64,000 nucleotides of DNA from Halicephalobus mephisto (GCA_009193035.1 SWDT01000092.1:248001-312000); one strand, 5' to 3'. Positions 34,765 to 46,795 are shown, numbered from the stretch's first letter. The notes: a model not told the origin generated them from the sequence alone. Translations and numbers: made by a program.

Positions 34765-35840
34765 CTATTTGCAAATCGAAGCCGGAGCAATACATGGACG
34801 GTTCCCATTCACGAGGAAGAGCTTGGCCCTAGTTGGGGTGGATTTGCAGATACATAGTCTGAAGGCTTCAACCGAAGCTGATAACGCCGGAGAAGAGCTC
34901 ATCATCAAAGTTTTTCTTTGATTCCCCAGATAAATGTGTCTGGCGGAGAAATACAGGCTCCCGTCAGTCTGGAAAATAGATTACGAAAATATTCACCGTA
35001 ACATGACTTACGGAAGTGTTCAAAGCGAGGATTGTTTGAGCACTGATGTTGAAAGTTTTGGTTTCCACTTGAATCCCTTCATTTCCTCTGATTACTAAAT
35101 TTTCGGCTGAAATGTCAAGGTCTTCAGTGACAGCCGATCGGACTTTGTTCGTGATAATGAGTGAAGAAGATAGTTGTTTGATCTTGTGGTCTACTGATAC
35201 AAGCGGGTGCTGAGCACTGAATAAAGTTTTAGCGTTCGCGGAGCTCAGGACCTAAAACCCACTTTGATCTGTTGATCTCGTTCGAGATAAACTCACCAGG
35301 AATTCATCAGTGTTTTGAAATCTACAGATGCCTTCTTGAAGCATGAATTTTGTGGAATTTTCAGTCGGTTGTCCGATAATTATCCTGCTGGCCTCAAGAA
35401 CGAAATTCTGATTCTTAGGACCAAAAACTGCCCCATTGGATACTGTAACATGGTCGAAATGAGATTTCTGAGCAGTAAAGTGGACCATGGATTCTTCTTG
35501 TCCGGTCGTAGAATCCTCAAAATTGTAAATTTTCAAAGCTCTCATTCCATGGTGGTTCATTTGAAGGACTACCAAGAGGAGAATGTTTATCTGAAATAAC
35601 GAATTAAGACTGTCATTCAATCAAACTTACTATTAAAATAATCAAAGCCAAAATGGATAATATAACCAGCCAAATTATCAAGGTTAGAAGTTTCTTCTCC
35701 CTCAATCCAGTGACGTTCAAGTTTTGTTCGTTTTTGACCTGGTAATTAGGTTCCGGATACTTGGGATATCCGTCATCCGGATTAGAGTTTGAAGAATCAT
35801 CACTCGATCTTTTCCGAATATATCTTGGACTGTTTTTCAT
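34765..35840 (-). CDS. SGCB: Beta-sarcoglycan-like protein
   Basis: Sarcoglycans are type II membrane proteins of the dystrophin complex that stabilise muscle membranes. Exons: 35631-35840, 35297-35590, 35012-35251, 34765-34968, all phase 0, 315 residues, nearly the length of human beta-sarcoglycan (318). Seen: basic, Ser/Asn-rich cytosolic N-terminus; one membrane span at about 53-78 preceded by TGLREKK, as in beta-sarcoglycan; an extracellular beta-rich region with VIRGNEGIQVETKTFNIS resembling the beta-type VRGNEG motif; and a C-terminal cysteine cluster (LCICK ... CIAPASIC) conserved in beta, gamma and delta types. Beta is favoured over gamma/delta on the VRGNEG motif. The ATG lies 21 nt after a TTTTTCAG acceptor (35861-35862). 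The stop is only 47 bp from the stop of the convergent aminopeptidase gene. Confidence 0.87.
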
Positions 35841-36056
35841 TTTAAAAAAGTAGTTATTTGCTGAAAAATACAAATATAAAAGAATAATGCCGAGACGAGA
35901 TTTTTACACCGGCTGTTGAGCGGGAATCAGTCAAAGCCGAACCTCCCATTGGCAGTCGATCGATTTTGTCCGCGATCAGTTTGTCTTTAGGACTTCATTT
36001 AGGTTTTTATCCCCCACGAGAAAACAACAAGGATCTTGCTTTATTCAGATTAATCA
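35841..36056. other. spacer between two minus-strand genes
   Basis: It contains an AATAAA for the upstream gene (TTTATT at 36040-36045 on plus) and a TTTTTCAG acceptor before the sarcoglycan ATG, about 178 nt apart. This fits a possible operon pair but is looser than the other clusters. Confidence 0.4.
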
Positions 36057-37049
36057 TCAAAATGGATTCGTACACGTATGATTTTGGACGACAGCAGCAA
36101 AGTCATACAGAACCCATTCTAACTCTTCTTGGCTGTTGGCAGCAGCAGCCGCATTGATGAAGTCATCGAATTCTGGACTCATAATAGCGTCATGCATCGT
36201 GCCGATGAAAGAAGCGAGACATTCCTGATCGGATTGGGGTAGAGCCTTCCAGGAGTTGAGGACGTTGTTGATGTTCTGCTTAACCAAAGTGTAATCTGTA
36301 GTGAGTTCTTCTTGCTGACCTTCGAGTCCCATAAGACGTTTCTTTGTCTGAAAGAAAGTTTTTCTTCTTTGATTTCGTAACATTGAATCGATAATTTGCG
36401 TCAACTCTACGTCAAACAGAATATCTTTAAAGAAACTGTTCTACAACTATTGACCGGTCAATGATCGGTCGATCAGACGGTCTGTTGTTTGGCAATGATG
36501 TTATCTTCTTTAAAGCTTGAAAATATAAATAAATACTTACATTAGCCAAAAATCTTTTTGAGTTTGTGGAAAGATGTTGGAATCTGGTTTTATACGGTAC
36601 CAGCCAGTTCATTATTCCGACATAGGAATTGGGGGCCATGTCTTTTATCCGAAGGAATAACGCAGTAACATTAATGTCGGTGTAATTTCCGTATTCTAAT
36701 GTAGGCATCAATTCAGCCGTTAAGACTTCTTGGAGTTGAGTAAGTTCACTCATGTCCACAGCTCCAAGAAGGGCAAAGGCATGTTGAGGCAAGTAGCCTA
36801 AACTCAATGAAAAATTACTGTAATTAGTTGGAAACTAAGTTAATGAACTAAATGACTATAGTTCTTGGTTGTAAAAATAACTTTAAAAACTGAATAACTA
36901 TAGTACTTGGTTGTAAAAATGGAGTAAAATAAGATTTACTCACAGAGGTAATCTGTAGCCATGGTCAAGAGTTCCGTGGGAATCTCCTGTGCCGAAGTGG
37001 ATTCAATTGATAAAAACAAAAGAACTCCAAAAAAAGTGAAAAGTCTCAT
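36057..37049 (-). CDS. small secreted all-helical protein, possibly FAR-like (fatty acid/retinol-binding)
   Basis: Exons: 36944-37049, 36541-36797, 36057-36347, in phase, 217 residues. Seen: a clear signal peptide (MRLFTFFGVLLFLSIESTSA), then helix-forming, Leu-rich sequence with no cysteine cluster, two N-glycosylation sites close together (NYT, NVT), and a YLPQHAFALLGAV / LPQSDQECLASFIGT pattern. Size, signal peptide and alternating Leu/Pro helices recall nematode FAR proteins, which carry fatty acids and retinol, but I cannot show a diagnostic motif. It could equally be another nematode-specific secreted family. Expression with the downstream sarcoglycan as an operon is possible but unproven. 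Confidence 0.75.
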
Positions 37050-38350
37050 TTTGGATTAATCGATGAATAACTCGAATTTGCTCGGTTCTCATTATCCCTG
37101 TATCGATTGATTTGGATCAGAAATAATTGGGATATTTAATCCTCTTTTGTTAGTCCACCTGGAATTGGATCCTTTGAGAAAGAAATTTCCACATTTTTGC
37201 CGTAATTACGTTAACATATTAACGTGGTGTCTCTGCGAGACGAAACTACAAGAAAAAGCCGGGAGACTAATTCTGAGAAAACTTTTCTCAAGTCTGGTAA
37301 ATAATGTGCTTTTTAAAATGGAAAGTGGCTGAGGAAATTTCCTGTTGCCAAAGAGGTTGCTAACACCAATTTTGTTAACCCAATTCATATTTTTAAAGAT
37401 TTAGAGAAATATTTTTATTGTCTGGACCGTTTGTGATCTATGATCATCTCCGATTGAATCCCGACAAGTTCCCTTTGTGCACGTAGGCCAAATGAGGGCA
37501 ACCAAATAGAAATTTCAATTTTCGATTCCTCTACCATTATTTGCAGACATTTTAAATTTTCTCGATTAACTGGTTTCAAATTTATTGTTATATTTACTCA
37601 ATCTGATTCTAGAATAACACGTGACTTTAATTTTTGTCGAGTTAAGTACGTCTATGCATTTTTTGCATCAGACTGCAGAATTACGACCCTTCTTTATCTG
37701 TCAAGTCGCTATCAATTTTACGATTTTTGATCATCGTCTTTATTTCCATCAACTGAACCAATTTGACTGGCGCCATGGTGTCGCCGAGTTGGATCTCTCA
37801 TGGTCACGTTTCTAGCGCTGTTGAATTGTTCTTTGGTCTGTCACTTTTTGAAAGAGTCATGAAAAGTTTTTGCAGAACTTTTTAAGGAAGTAAATTGACG
37901 TAGATGGAGAAGGTGGAGCTTAGTTATTCCGTCATGAATCACGATCAAGCCAGTTAGCGGTGGGAAAGAAGGCGGATCTTGATCCCGACACTCTTTCTCA
38001 CCAGTCTGAAGTCAAATTCCTATTGGTTTTTTGTGTAAAGTGAACTGACGGAAAAAGTTACTTATAAAAACAAGGCGTGGCTCAAAAATATGGGATTTTA
38101 AAAATCGGCACGTGCTACAGTCTGCTTTGGTCCCTCTTTGGTCTATTGATCCGTTTCTCGCTCGAAAATTCCAACGAATACGTTGAGCTCTGTTGTTTAC
38201 TCGTGTTCCTGGGGAGGTAGATCAGAGAACAGTCTTTTAAAAGATTATTTCGACAAAAGTTTCAATGTTGACTACGACCTGCGTGAGTAAAATGCAAAAC
38301 TTATTTCGGGGACCGTTTCAGATTACACAGTGATCGATATTTTACTGCGA
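37050..38350. other. divergent intergenic region upstream of the nuclear receptor gene
   Basis: Separates the secreted helical protein (minus) from the nuclear receptor (plus). Near 38150-38284 a frame stays open into a GTGAGT donor at 38285 and would join the acceptor at 38326 in phase with the receptor, but it has no ATG; it is most simply a 5' untranslated exon. No other feature was recognised. Confidence 0.4.
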
Positions 38351-40154
38351 ATGACATTTGGTTCAAGTTCTGAATTGTCTCGAAATCCACCTGGATGCCG
38401 TGGGTTACGTTGTCTCGTTTGCGACGAGGTGGATGCAGCCAAGCACTACGGTAGTGTTTGTTGCAGGTGATATTCATTCCAGCTTCAAAGTGAAAAATTA
38501 CTTCTTTTAGTGGTTGTAAGGGCTTCTTCCGGAGAACTGTCAGATTCCACAAAGTTTACGACTGCCCCTTTGGCAAGAAATGTAGCATCAAAAAAGGTTT
38601 GTCTCGGAAATGATTTCGATAGAAACTAGTTTTCAATATGATTCAAATTGCCTCAGGTGCAGTATATCACGCTAGTCACGTGAAGACCCTACTGTAGAAA
38701 CCAAACAATCACTTGAACGATAATAATTACCTTTGTAGAGTTCCGTAATTGCTGCCGAGCCTGTAGATTCAATAAGTGCCTGAATGTCGGGCTGAACCCT
38801 CTCTGTAAGTCAAACACTACTCGAAAAACGATTACAGTATAACTTTAGTGGTTCACGGGGATCGAGGAGTGACAAACCCTGAGATTTCTGGGAAGTTAAC
38901 CAAGTCTTCAAAGGGATTTTCATTGCCAGAATTGCCAGTTTCTCCAGATCTCGAAAGTTCAGGTGCTACTACTTCGTTTAATTCCACCAAACCCGGCGTA
39001 AAGGTGAAAAAAGAAGCTCAAGAAGATGAATACGAAGAAGTTAAAGTCCCAGCTATTCTGAACGCGAATTTGACAGTAAGTTGTCTTCACACTTTTTCCA
39101 TTACAGTGTATGTATTCTAGACGATAACTTTAGACCTTCCTCTAGGTCGGCTCAATTTCATCTCCTATTCCGGATCGGACCCTCCATCGATCTGGAAGTA
39201 TTTCGAAACTGTTGAAAAGTTTATTGATGAGTTTGCGGATTCTACTGACTTTGGCCATCTGGCCAAAGGGTTTCCGATAGAACTAAATCTCTCGACGAAG
39301 GACGTTATCCACAAACCCCGGATGATCTGCCATCGGACGAAGATGGATTGGTCCCCTCAGTTCGTGATAAAAGGTTCTCAGATAAAAGGAGCGTGGGCGA
39401 GATCAGTTCAAGCATTTTTTGACTGGATTTCGTTTATCCCAGAGTTTGATCAATTTAACGAGAGAGACAGAGTAAATATGAAGACATTTTTACTGCATAA
39501 TTAGAACATGTTGTAGGAATTACTGACACGAGGAAGAGGCATGTCTTCAGTTTGGACGTGGTTCACCCACCGATCAGCTGTCACTCAGGCTCCTGGGATT
39601 GTGTTCACCGGGGGATGTTACTTCCCAAGAGACAAAAATGAATGGGATCAGATTGACGCCGAAGCTCAGCTGGCCGGGAAGAGACTCTCAGATCTGGCCA
39701 ATAACGAAATCATCGACGAAATGAGGAATCTTAACATTTCAACAACAGAATGTGCTCTTTTGAAGTTGCTGTTATTGTTCATGATCGTACCCCAGCTGAG
39801 TGAAGAAGGAATTTCCATTGTGCAAAAGGCAAGAAGGAAATATACAAATGTCTTGAATGAGTTTGTGAGAACAAACTACCATAGTCTCAATACTTCCGGT
39901 GTTCTGGAGAGAGTAAGCAGGCTGATGCTTCTTCTTCCAGCTATAGAAGTAAGTCTGGGGATGGGAAATGAAACATTTGTAATTTCCCCTTTCAGCGAGT
40001 AAGTCAGTTGGACGACGACACCATGGGGATGATGGCGGTCTTCAACATGGCTGAAATGCAGGGCTCTCTCACTTACGAAATGCACATTCAGAAAAACGAA
40101 GGAGTACGTCCAGATTCAGGTACTTTTAACGGTTCTCAATTGATGGTATTATAA
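38351..40154 (+). CDS. Nuclear hormone receptor (divergent, nematode type)
   Basis: A ligand- or constitutively-regulated transcription factor. Exons: 38351-38466, 38511-38596, 38739-38804, 38849-39075, 39121-39471, 39517-39948, 39996-40154; all phases agree, 478 residues. Seen: a complete C4 DNA-binding domain at about 18-85, first finger CLVCDEVDAAKHYGSVCCSGC with normal Cys spacing and GCKGFFRR recognition helix, second finger CPFGKKC ... CCRACRFNKCLNVG; an acidic, Ser/Lys-rich hinge; and a helical region in the position of the ligand-binding domain (AWARSVQAFFDWI, FHRS-type turn, SGVLERVSRLMLLLP). The ligand domain is too diverged to name a subfamily. In intron 2 a second acceptor at about 38658 leads into a frame that ends in a stop, so the acceptor at 38738, which restores the second zinc finger, is used in this model. 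The start is the first in-frame ATG. Confidence 0.88.
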
Positions 40155-41355
40155 CATTATTGATCGTTTGTTGATACTGCTCATTGAAGATAGTAAAAGA
40201 GATTATATTGTTGGTCAATGATCATGTATTACATCACAGAGATAAAACGATGACAATCATGGATGTTGAGAATTTCAATGAAAAAGTTTGGCCGTGAGAA
40301 AAGGTTGGAAAGGTTGACTTTTGAACGTTCTTTCCGGCCATACTTTGTACAGAGAAAAACAACTCGGTTTGGTTGTTATTTTTCAATGTCGTTTGGCAAC
40401 GAGAACTTGGTTGGAGTGGAACATCAATGATAATGCTATTTTCAAAGATCGTCACTCGATATGGTGAACGTTGTACTACTTTGTCGAATAAATCAAACAT
40501 TAAAGATCCTCGGAAATGGAGCAGAGAATTAGAAACTGAGTCTATTGATGAAAATTGTACCTTTCTACATCAAAGACTAAGAGAAAAATTAACTAATAAT
40601 TTGCTGGATAAGTTTCAAAGCTCAGAAAAGTCGATAAAAAAGTAAATTATATAAGTAGATTCTGAATTTATGCATGGGGATAGTTAATTCATGAGGGATT
40701 AATAAGAACAAAACTCAATTACCATAAAATAACGATCAACGAATTAATTTATTTAGACTAATTTCGATTTATATTAAAAATTTATAACAAAGCTTCCTCC
40801 TGAATCAGTCTGTAAAGATGGACCAATATAAATTGATCATCCGACAAATTGATGCTATTTATACAGGAATTTATTATAAGTCAAAAGTGTCTATAATACT
40901 GATAGGAATAAAAGGTGATTATATGGTTCGCGAGGTTTTCGTTGTCATCTTAGACAAGTTTTCAGTGTAATTAGAATAAATATATTTGAATTCGTTTTCT
41001 GTGGCATCTTTCCTTGTATTTGATTATTGCTTATATTGTTGTAAGGGTATTTTCTTTCTTAACTTTATTTTTTTAATGAGATTTTAAATTTTGTGAAGTT
41101 TTCAAAGGTTATTTATTTTTGCTTGAAAATTACTTCCTTTTCTTCATAGCTACAATTCCGTGGACAATTCAAGAATTTCTATAAAATCAAAGAGGTTTCA
41201 GAAGTTTTATTAAATTTCAAAATATTCTCAGAAAGGTTTATCAGATTCTGTCTGTTCGTGAAATTCTAGTTTACAGAGAAATAAAGGCAACAAATAATTG
41301 TAAATAGAAAAAATTAGATGTGAGTTGACTTCAACAGTCTTCTTTTCTTCTCCAG
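40155..41355. other. AT-rich intergenic sequence, no recognised gene
   Basis: Very AT-rich with many short poly-A and poly-T runs. An open frame at 40373-40645 on plus has no family resemblance and no supporting splice signals. A short GAA/TTC repeat patch is present near 41155-41275. Confidence 0.5.
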
Positions 41356-41400
41356 ATTCTCATCAATCATTTCCAATCACATCTATCATTAAATTCAGTT

Positions 41401-41529
41401 ATGGAAATTAATCTTCACTACAAAATCTCTACCAGTCCCAGTGACTCGTCCCCACGCACTGGGAGAAATGCCGCCAAAAGACATGTAGCCCGAGAAGACT
41501 ACGCACATCTTACGAGATTCTGTGAATAG
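41401..41529 (+). CDS. possible small protein gene or terminal exon (42 codons)
   Basis: Within AT-rich flanks this short frame is much richer in G and C (about half) and begins with ATG two bases after a TTCAG acceptor; a stronger acceptor with a pyrimidine tract (TTCTTTTCTTCTCCAG) ends at 41355 and the frame is open from there. The predicted peptide is polar, with a Ser/Pro segment (STSPSDSSPRTGR) and a basic-to-acidic end (AAKRHVAREDYAHLTRF), then TAG. I do not recognise it. The base composition change and acceptor make a real exon likely; it could be a stand-alone small gene or the last exon of a gene whose other exons I cannot see. Confidence 0.4.
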   Translation: MEINLHYKISTSPSDSSPRTGRNAAKRHVAREDYAHLTRFCE

Positions 41530-44500
41530 GCTTACTTTATTTTACTTTTGACCATTTTCTAGGATATAGTTGTTAAGGAATAGAGTTTTCTTCAAGAGTA
41601 TTTTATTAGTCAAATTCTATTAAAAACAAATTAACATTTGTTACATATTTTCTTTATCTGCGATGTGGTCTGTCAATAAACTTCAGAATGCTGAATTCAT
41701 AAATTGATTCAGAAAATCATGGAAAATTAAAATCTATTTGGATTCTTTAGCTAATGAATAAGTTAGATTAATATAGAAGTTTATGAAAATTATTCGTTTT
41801 ATTTGTATTTTGGAATTTCTAGAACTCTTAATTACAGATATTAATTCTAGGAATTTTACAATTTCCAAATTCTCTTTTATGAAATACACAAACACAATAT
41901 ATCATATGAAATGAAATGATAAACTTTGTTCTAAGTTATTGTTCTCCATGATTATCATATCAAGTTTCTGCTAAAAACTCCTTTGAAAATTAGGAAAGAA
42001 AGAATTCCATTTTATATCAACATCAAAGTTGGAAATCCTGTTGTTAACTCTTTTTAAGCAGCTATAGTAGAAAAAAGGGATAAAAGTTCTCAACATGTTT
42101 AAACTGAATTAAAAGACAAGTTATTTCATATTGAGGGAATTATTTTTATTATTAAAAAGACGGAATTTATTTCTTAAAATTTAATTAAAAATGAGTTAAC
42201 TTTCAAATAACGATTATCAATAAATAAAGTGATGAGGATAGTATCTATTTTATCAAGAAAAAGAAAGCTTTCCTTTTACCTTCTCACAAAGTATTTATGA
42301 ATCAATTTGTGGATAATTTATATCATTAATGAATCTAGCAATTTTCTGACAATAAAAAATATTTTGCCTATTGACTTCAAAATACCAAAATTCACAATAT
42401 TCATTTTACTTTAACATTTATGAAATAATTTTCTTTTTGCCTCAGCATAAATAAATCTCGCTTTTGAAGCTATATTCATATCCAAGAACATTTTTATTCT
42501 TAAAATTTGTTTTAAGAGATAAGTATTAATAATTTCAATCAATAGTTCATACTGTAGGTTGTTACTTTAGTACAATTTAACATTTTACACCTTATAGTTA
42601 TTAATTTTCTCTTGGTGTCTATCATAGAGGCTATAGTACTTCTAACAGATGTTTTTATTTGAATGACTTCAAAAAGTTGTGATTGTCAAAGCAGTGGTGA
42701 TTAGAGCAATACATCATCAAATTCATTGAAGCCAATTGATATCCATCATTCGAACTACTTAATTCCTATATTTCGAAAGAAAGTTGTATTAGAATCGCTA
42801 TCAACGTTGATCAATTGCTTTAATTTATTTTAACTGATCATCCTACAACCAAGTAATTTCAACTCCTTAATTTATTTACAAATAATAAGGAAGTTAAAAA
42901 GTAACTATCAGTGATAATGAAGTATCCTTATATTCTGCACAATAATTCTTCGTAATCGAACATTCTATTTGGGGAAAAGTGTACTGTAAAAGAGAAAATT
43001 TTTAAACCAAATGAAGGCCATTAAATTCAGAAATACTAATAAGAGCAAACTTAATATTGTCAAGGTAGTGAATTCGTATGAAGTAATTATTTAGAACTAG
43101 TGATCAAAGTAATAAACATTTTATTAAAAACAAGTTAATAAACTTTAATGGGATAAATTCTGTATATTCTGAGGAGTTAATTGAGATTAGGAAGTAATAT
43201 TAAAAATGTGTTCTTTATTACAATTAGAATTGTAACCTATTCGGGAAGTCTTTTGTCGATCTCTTATTTCCTTTATCTAGTGAGAAGAGCGATTTCTTAG
43301 AAGATTTTTCTTTATTGTTTGCCACATTTCAGTTCCATAATTGGAACTAATGTCTGTTACATAACTGATTCTTTTTTGGTTATCTAATTTTGTGTCTGTC
43401 GGAATCTGGTTCGGTTCTGTAAACAAAAATGTGAAATCCGGACAAATCCGTCAACTATCCTCACGTTATGGTGAATGCAAACAAGTGATCCAACACTAGG
43501 TTTTTTACGCTTTGGATGCAATCACGAATCTAAATAAAATCAGTTTTTTATCAAAGATACGTAAATTTGCTGATAAAAATGAAAGTCAAAAAGTAAGCAA
43601 AATTCCTTCTTCTGATTTCAACTCAATTAATTTGAGTCATTAGTTTTAAAAAAACGAATACCAAAACAGATTACGTACAGTTTTGAGGTGATCAAGACCG
43701 AATATTGTTGAAAAATAATAAAAGTAAAGTGAGTACCCACTGATTTTTAAAGTAACTAAAAATTAATTATTTAGACTATATAATTAAACTCGTATTTTTC
43801 TACTATTTACATGTAGTAATATGCTTTGAACACAATAATTTTTATATTTCTTTCTGAAGAAAAACAAAAACAAATTATTGTACTATTCTTATCTGAAGGA
43901 AGATTAATGAATTATTTAATTCACCAAATCTTCAGAAATTCCCCTCATGATTTAACAAATCATTACTACTCATGTTTTCGACCCCAAGAACCTTCAATAT
44001 AGGGAATGTGATTCTGCTCAAATATCTTACTTATTATAGAAATAGCTATTTATGAGGACGACAGAATTATCTTTTATAACTATTCATAGCTTAAGTGAAT
44101 TTATTTTCTACATTATTTACAAACATTTGTTGAAAAAAATCGTTATTGATTTTAAACTTTCATTTTTAGTATGAAGACACTATATTAATTTTACAATTAC
44201 TCGAGAAATCAGCAAAGAGAATCGTCATGACATCCGAAGAATTACAGAGGAGTTTAGAAGAACATTTTATGAGTTTGATTGATGTAAAGGGAGTTATGAA
44301 GATGTGTAATATCATTGCTCTTCTATTAATGATAAAAATATTGGTGATATTACAGCAAACACATCTTTATTAATAATAAGAATCATACAATAAATCTCTT
44401 TTTAAATTATCTTAAACAAATTCTTTGGAAATACTTTTATCCTCATATGAAGTGATTTATGATCATCTTAGTCATTAGTTTTGTCAGTGAGAGTTCATTT

Positions 44501-45775
44501 TTCAGTAAGTTTGTAAAATTGAGAAACGAACCGCATTTTCATTTTATTTTTATCATGATGACACATTTTATGGATTTTGAAGGATATTAGATTAAACCAA
44601 TATGATTTCGATTCGTTTTGAGGAATTTTGTTTTAATTTTCCGCCATTGTGTGTATCAGTTACACAAATACAGTAAATTTTTTGAAAAATACACAAATCC
44701 AGGTTTAGTCAATATGAGGTTCGCCCATGCAAATAACACAGGTCCGCGTATGCAAAATCTACCGTGGAAAGCAAATAGATAATTTCATCTTTTATTACAG
44801 AACAATATTGATGAAAAAATCCAGTTTTATCTATATCAATTAAATTTTAAAACATCATAATTTGCTTTCGAGAATGGGACAAACTTTTAGGCTTCAATCA
44901 GAAGCAAAACAATGAATTATTTGAGGACATAATTATTGCTCTGAGTTCTACTATGTTGAGTTCATGAACCACATTTTTGACATATTTAAAATCAGGTGTA
45001 GTATAGTCTCGATTGTTGTTTTAAATATATAAATGAATGCATGATATTGAGAAACAGAATATATTTCTTATTCTTCACTTATATCATCAAGATTCATCCG
45101 TTAGTGTAAAAATACAAATTCTACCTTTTATATCATAAAGCTCATTAACCAGGGAATCATTTACTTGCATTTATTAGTTAGGTATAACTCTATTAATAAT
45201 TAATCTCCGAACTGAATTAAATCTTAATATTTTATAATTTCTACTTCTTGCAAAAACAAAAAAAAGTACCCTTTCATCAATTCATTTGATTTAAATTCTT
45301 TTCGTTGGTGATTCCAAGATCAAAATTATTCATTCCAAATTAACTGATATTTCAGCATTTATATAACTAATGCACAGTATTGTATAAAACGAAAGATTTG
45401 GAAAAGTCATCGGTTTCAGAAACAGTTCGATTTTTATAATAATAGGACACAATATTTAAAAATGAATTATTACTATTTTATAAAAATTCCAATTTAAAAT
45501 AAGTACCTTCTATGTTAGAAATATATTTAAGTGAATTCTGAGAATTTATTTTAAATATTAAAGAATATAAAATAAAGAAATCTTAAAACATCGAAAAACC
45601 AAAAAATGTTAATGATTTGGGGTGTGGTAAATTTGACAATATTCTTTTTGAAATGAAGAGAACTTTCATATTCACCAGCTGTTGTTCAAACACAGAGTAT
45701 TTTTCGCAACAGATTCCTGGATTTAGAGTACGGTAGGCGTGGTCAGAAGAGACTTGAGACAATGGCTGAATCTAG
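41530..45775. other. 4.2 kb AT-rich gene desert
   Basis: No ORF above about 60 codons and no RNA gene was recognised on either strand. Composition is strongly AT with mixed A and T runs. Two slightly GC-richer patches occur near 43380-43500 and 44713-44782 with short open frames; neither has convincing support. It may be distal regulatory sequence or decayed repeat. Confidence 0.5.
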
Positions 45776-45783
45776 TATAAATA
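45776..45783 (+). promoter_or_regulatory. TATA box of the ShKT protein gene
   Basis: TATAAATA followed by GGG lies 52 bp upstream of the ATG at 45835, leaving room for a start site about 25-30 bp downstream and a short leader. Strong TATA boxes are typical of highly or tissue-specifically expressed nematode secreted-protein genes. Confidence 0.6.
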
Positions 45784-45834
45784 GGGATTCGAAATCTGGA
45801 AAAGGTATCATTTGGGATCGGGAATAATCTCATC

Positions 45835-46795
45835 ATGTTTGGACAAATCTTCGTATTTCTTCTGTGTTATATCGCATTGGTGGAAGCAACAGCTTATTGT
45901 CCAGATGCCACTAACTCACCAACTGCGGTAGAATGTGAAGGTTTCTTCTGTCAAAATACGGATCTGACTAATGGTGGAGGAGCTTTATTACCATCAGCTA
46001 CTGTCTGTGAAAACGAACTGCCGGATGCAGATTGCCAACGTCTCTTCCCGTGTGCAGGTTATGTATATGGAACACTGACGATCACTTGTGATCCAGGAAA
46101 CGTCGCCGAACCAGCTACTATCGACCCTACAGTTCCAACAAATTTGCCCATGGTGCGAGCTCCTGGATGTAGCAGACCAGAATTGAGAGATACAGCCCTT
46201 CAATGTAAGATCTGTATTAAGATTTCCCTCCCTCAATAACTTTTCAGGTGCCAAACAATGTGCTATGTGCTGTGAGACCCCAGAATACAGTTGTGAAGAT
46301 GATGATGATTCTCCTATTGACTGTGAATTAAACAAAAACAAATGCACGGTTTCTAACTGGACTAACATTATGGCTACGTACTGTCCCCAGACTTGCGGCC
46401 TTTGCACTTCTGGAACATGTACTGACCTTAATTCTGGATGTAGCACAATGACGGCCTTGTGCAAAAACGTTGATTGGATTGATTACATGACCACTAACTG
46501 TGCAAGAACATGTGGAACATGTTCAACATCGTCAACAGCCACTACCACTAGCTCCACTTGCTCCAACATTGCCTCGAACTGTGCTGAGAATGCCGGTCTG
46601 TGTACCAACTCAGTGTACAGGTCCTTGATGTTGCAGCAATGCTGTGCCACATGCAGTGGAACATCTGGAGGCTCAACTTGCACTGATTCCTCTACTTCTT
46701 GCAGCAACTGGGTCAGCAATGGCTTCTGTTCCAGTAGTTTCTACACGACGGCTCAAAAGCAACAATACTGCGCTAGATCATGCAACCTTTGTTGA
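45835..46795 (+). CDS. secreted protein with four ShKT (SXC) domains
   Basis: ShKT modules are six-cysteine domains common in nematode secreted and surface proteins. Exons: 45835-46204 and 46248-46795, joined in phase within a cysteine codon, 305 residues. Seen: signal peptide (FGQIFVFLLCYIALVEA); an N-terminal cysteine-containing region (YCPDATNSP ... CEGFFC ... CQRLFPC) of about 100 residues that I do not recognise; then ShKT repeats at roughly 140-180, 183-217, 229-258 and 266-305, each with the C-x-C...CPQTCGLC style ending and separated by Ser/Thr-rich linkers. The third repeat ends CCATCSGT: it has an extra adjacent cysteine and lacks the sixth, so it is degenerate. No enzyme domain (tyrosinase, astacin) is present. 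Confidence 0.87.

Noticed and set aside
38658..38700. Alternative receptor exon after the CCTCAG acceptor in intron 2
   Set aside because: It ends in a stop after 13 codons and would delete the second zinc finger cysteines.
40373..40645. 90-codon open frame downstream of the nuclear receptor
   Set aside because: Low-complexity, AT-biased codons, overlapping antisense frame and no family resemblance or splice context.
43380..43499. Short open frame with slightly higher GC in the AT desert (SVNKNVKSGQIRQLSS region) reminiscent of a helix-turn-helix segment
   Set aside because: No start codon, no splice signals of quality and no neighbouring transposase sequence; the resemblance is too weak.
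44714..44782. 23-codon ORF after a GTTTAG acceptor-like sequence
   Set aside because: Too short, no composition support beyond a few codons, and no recognisable motif.
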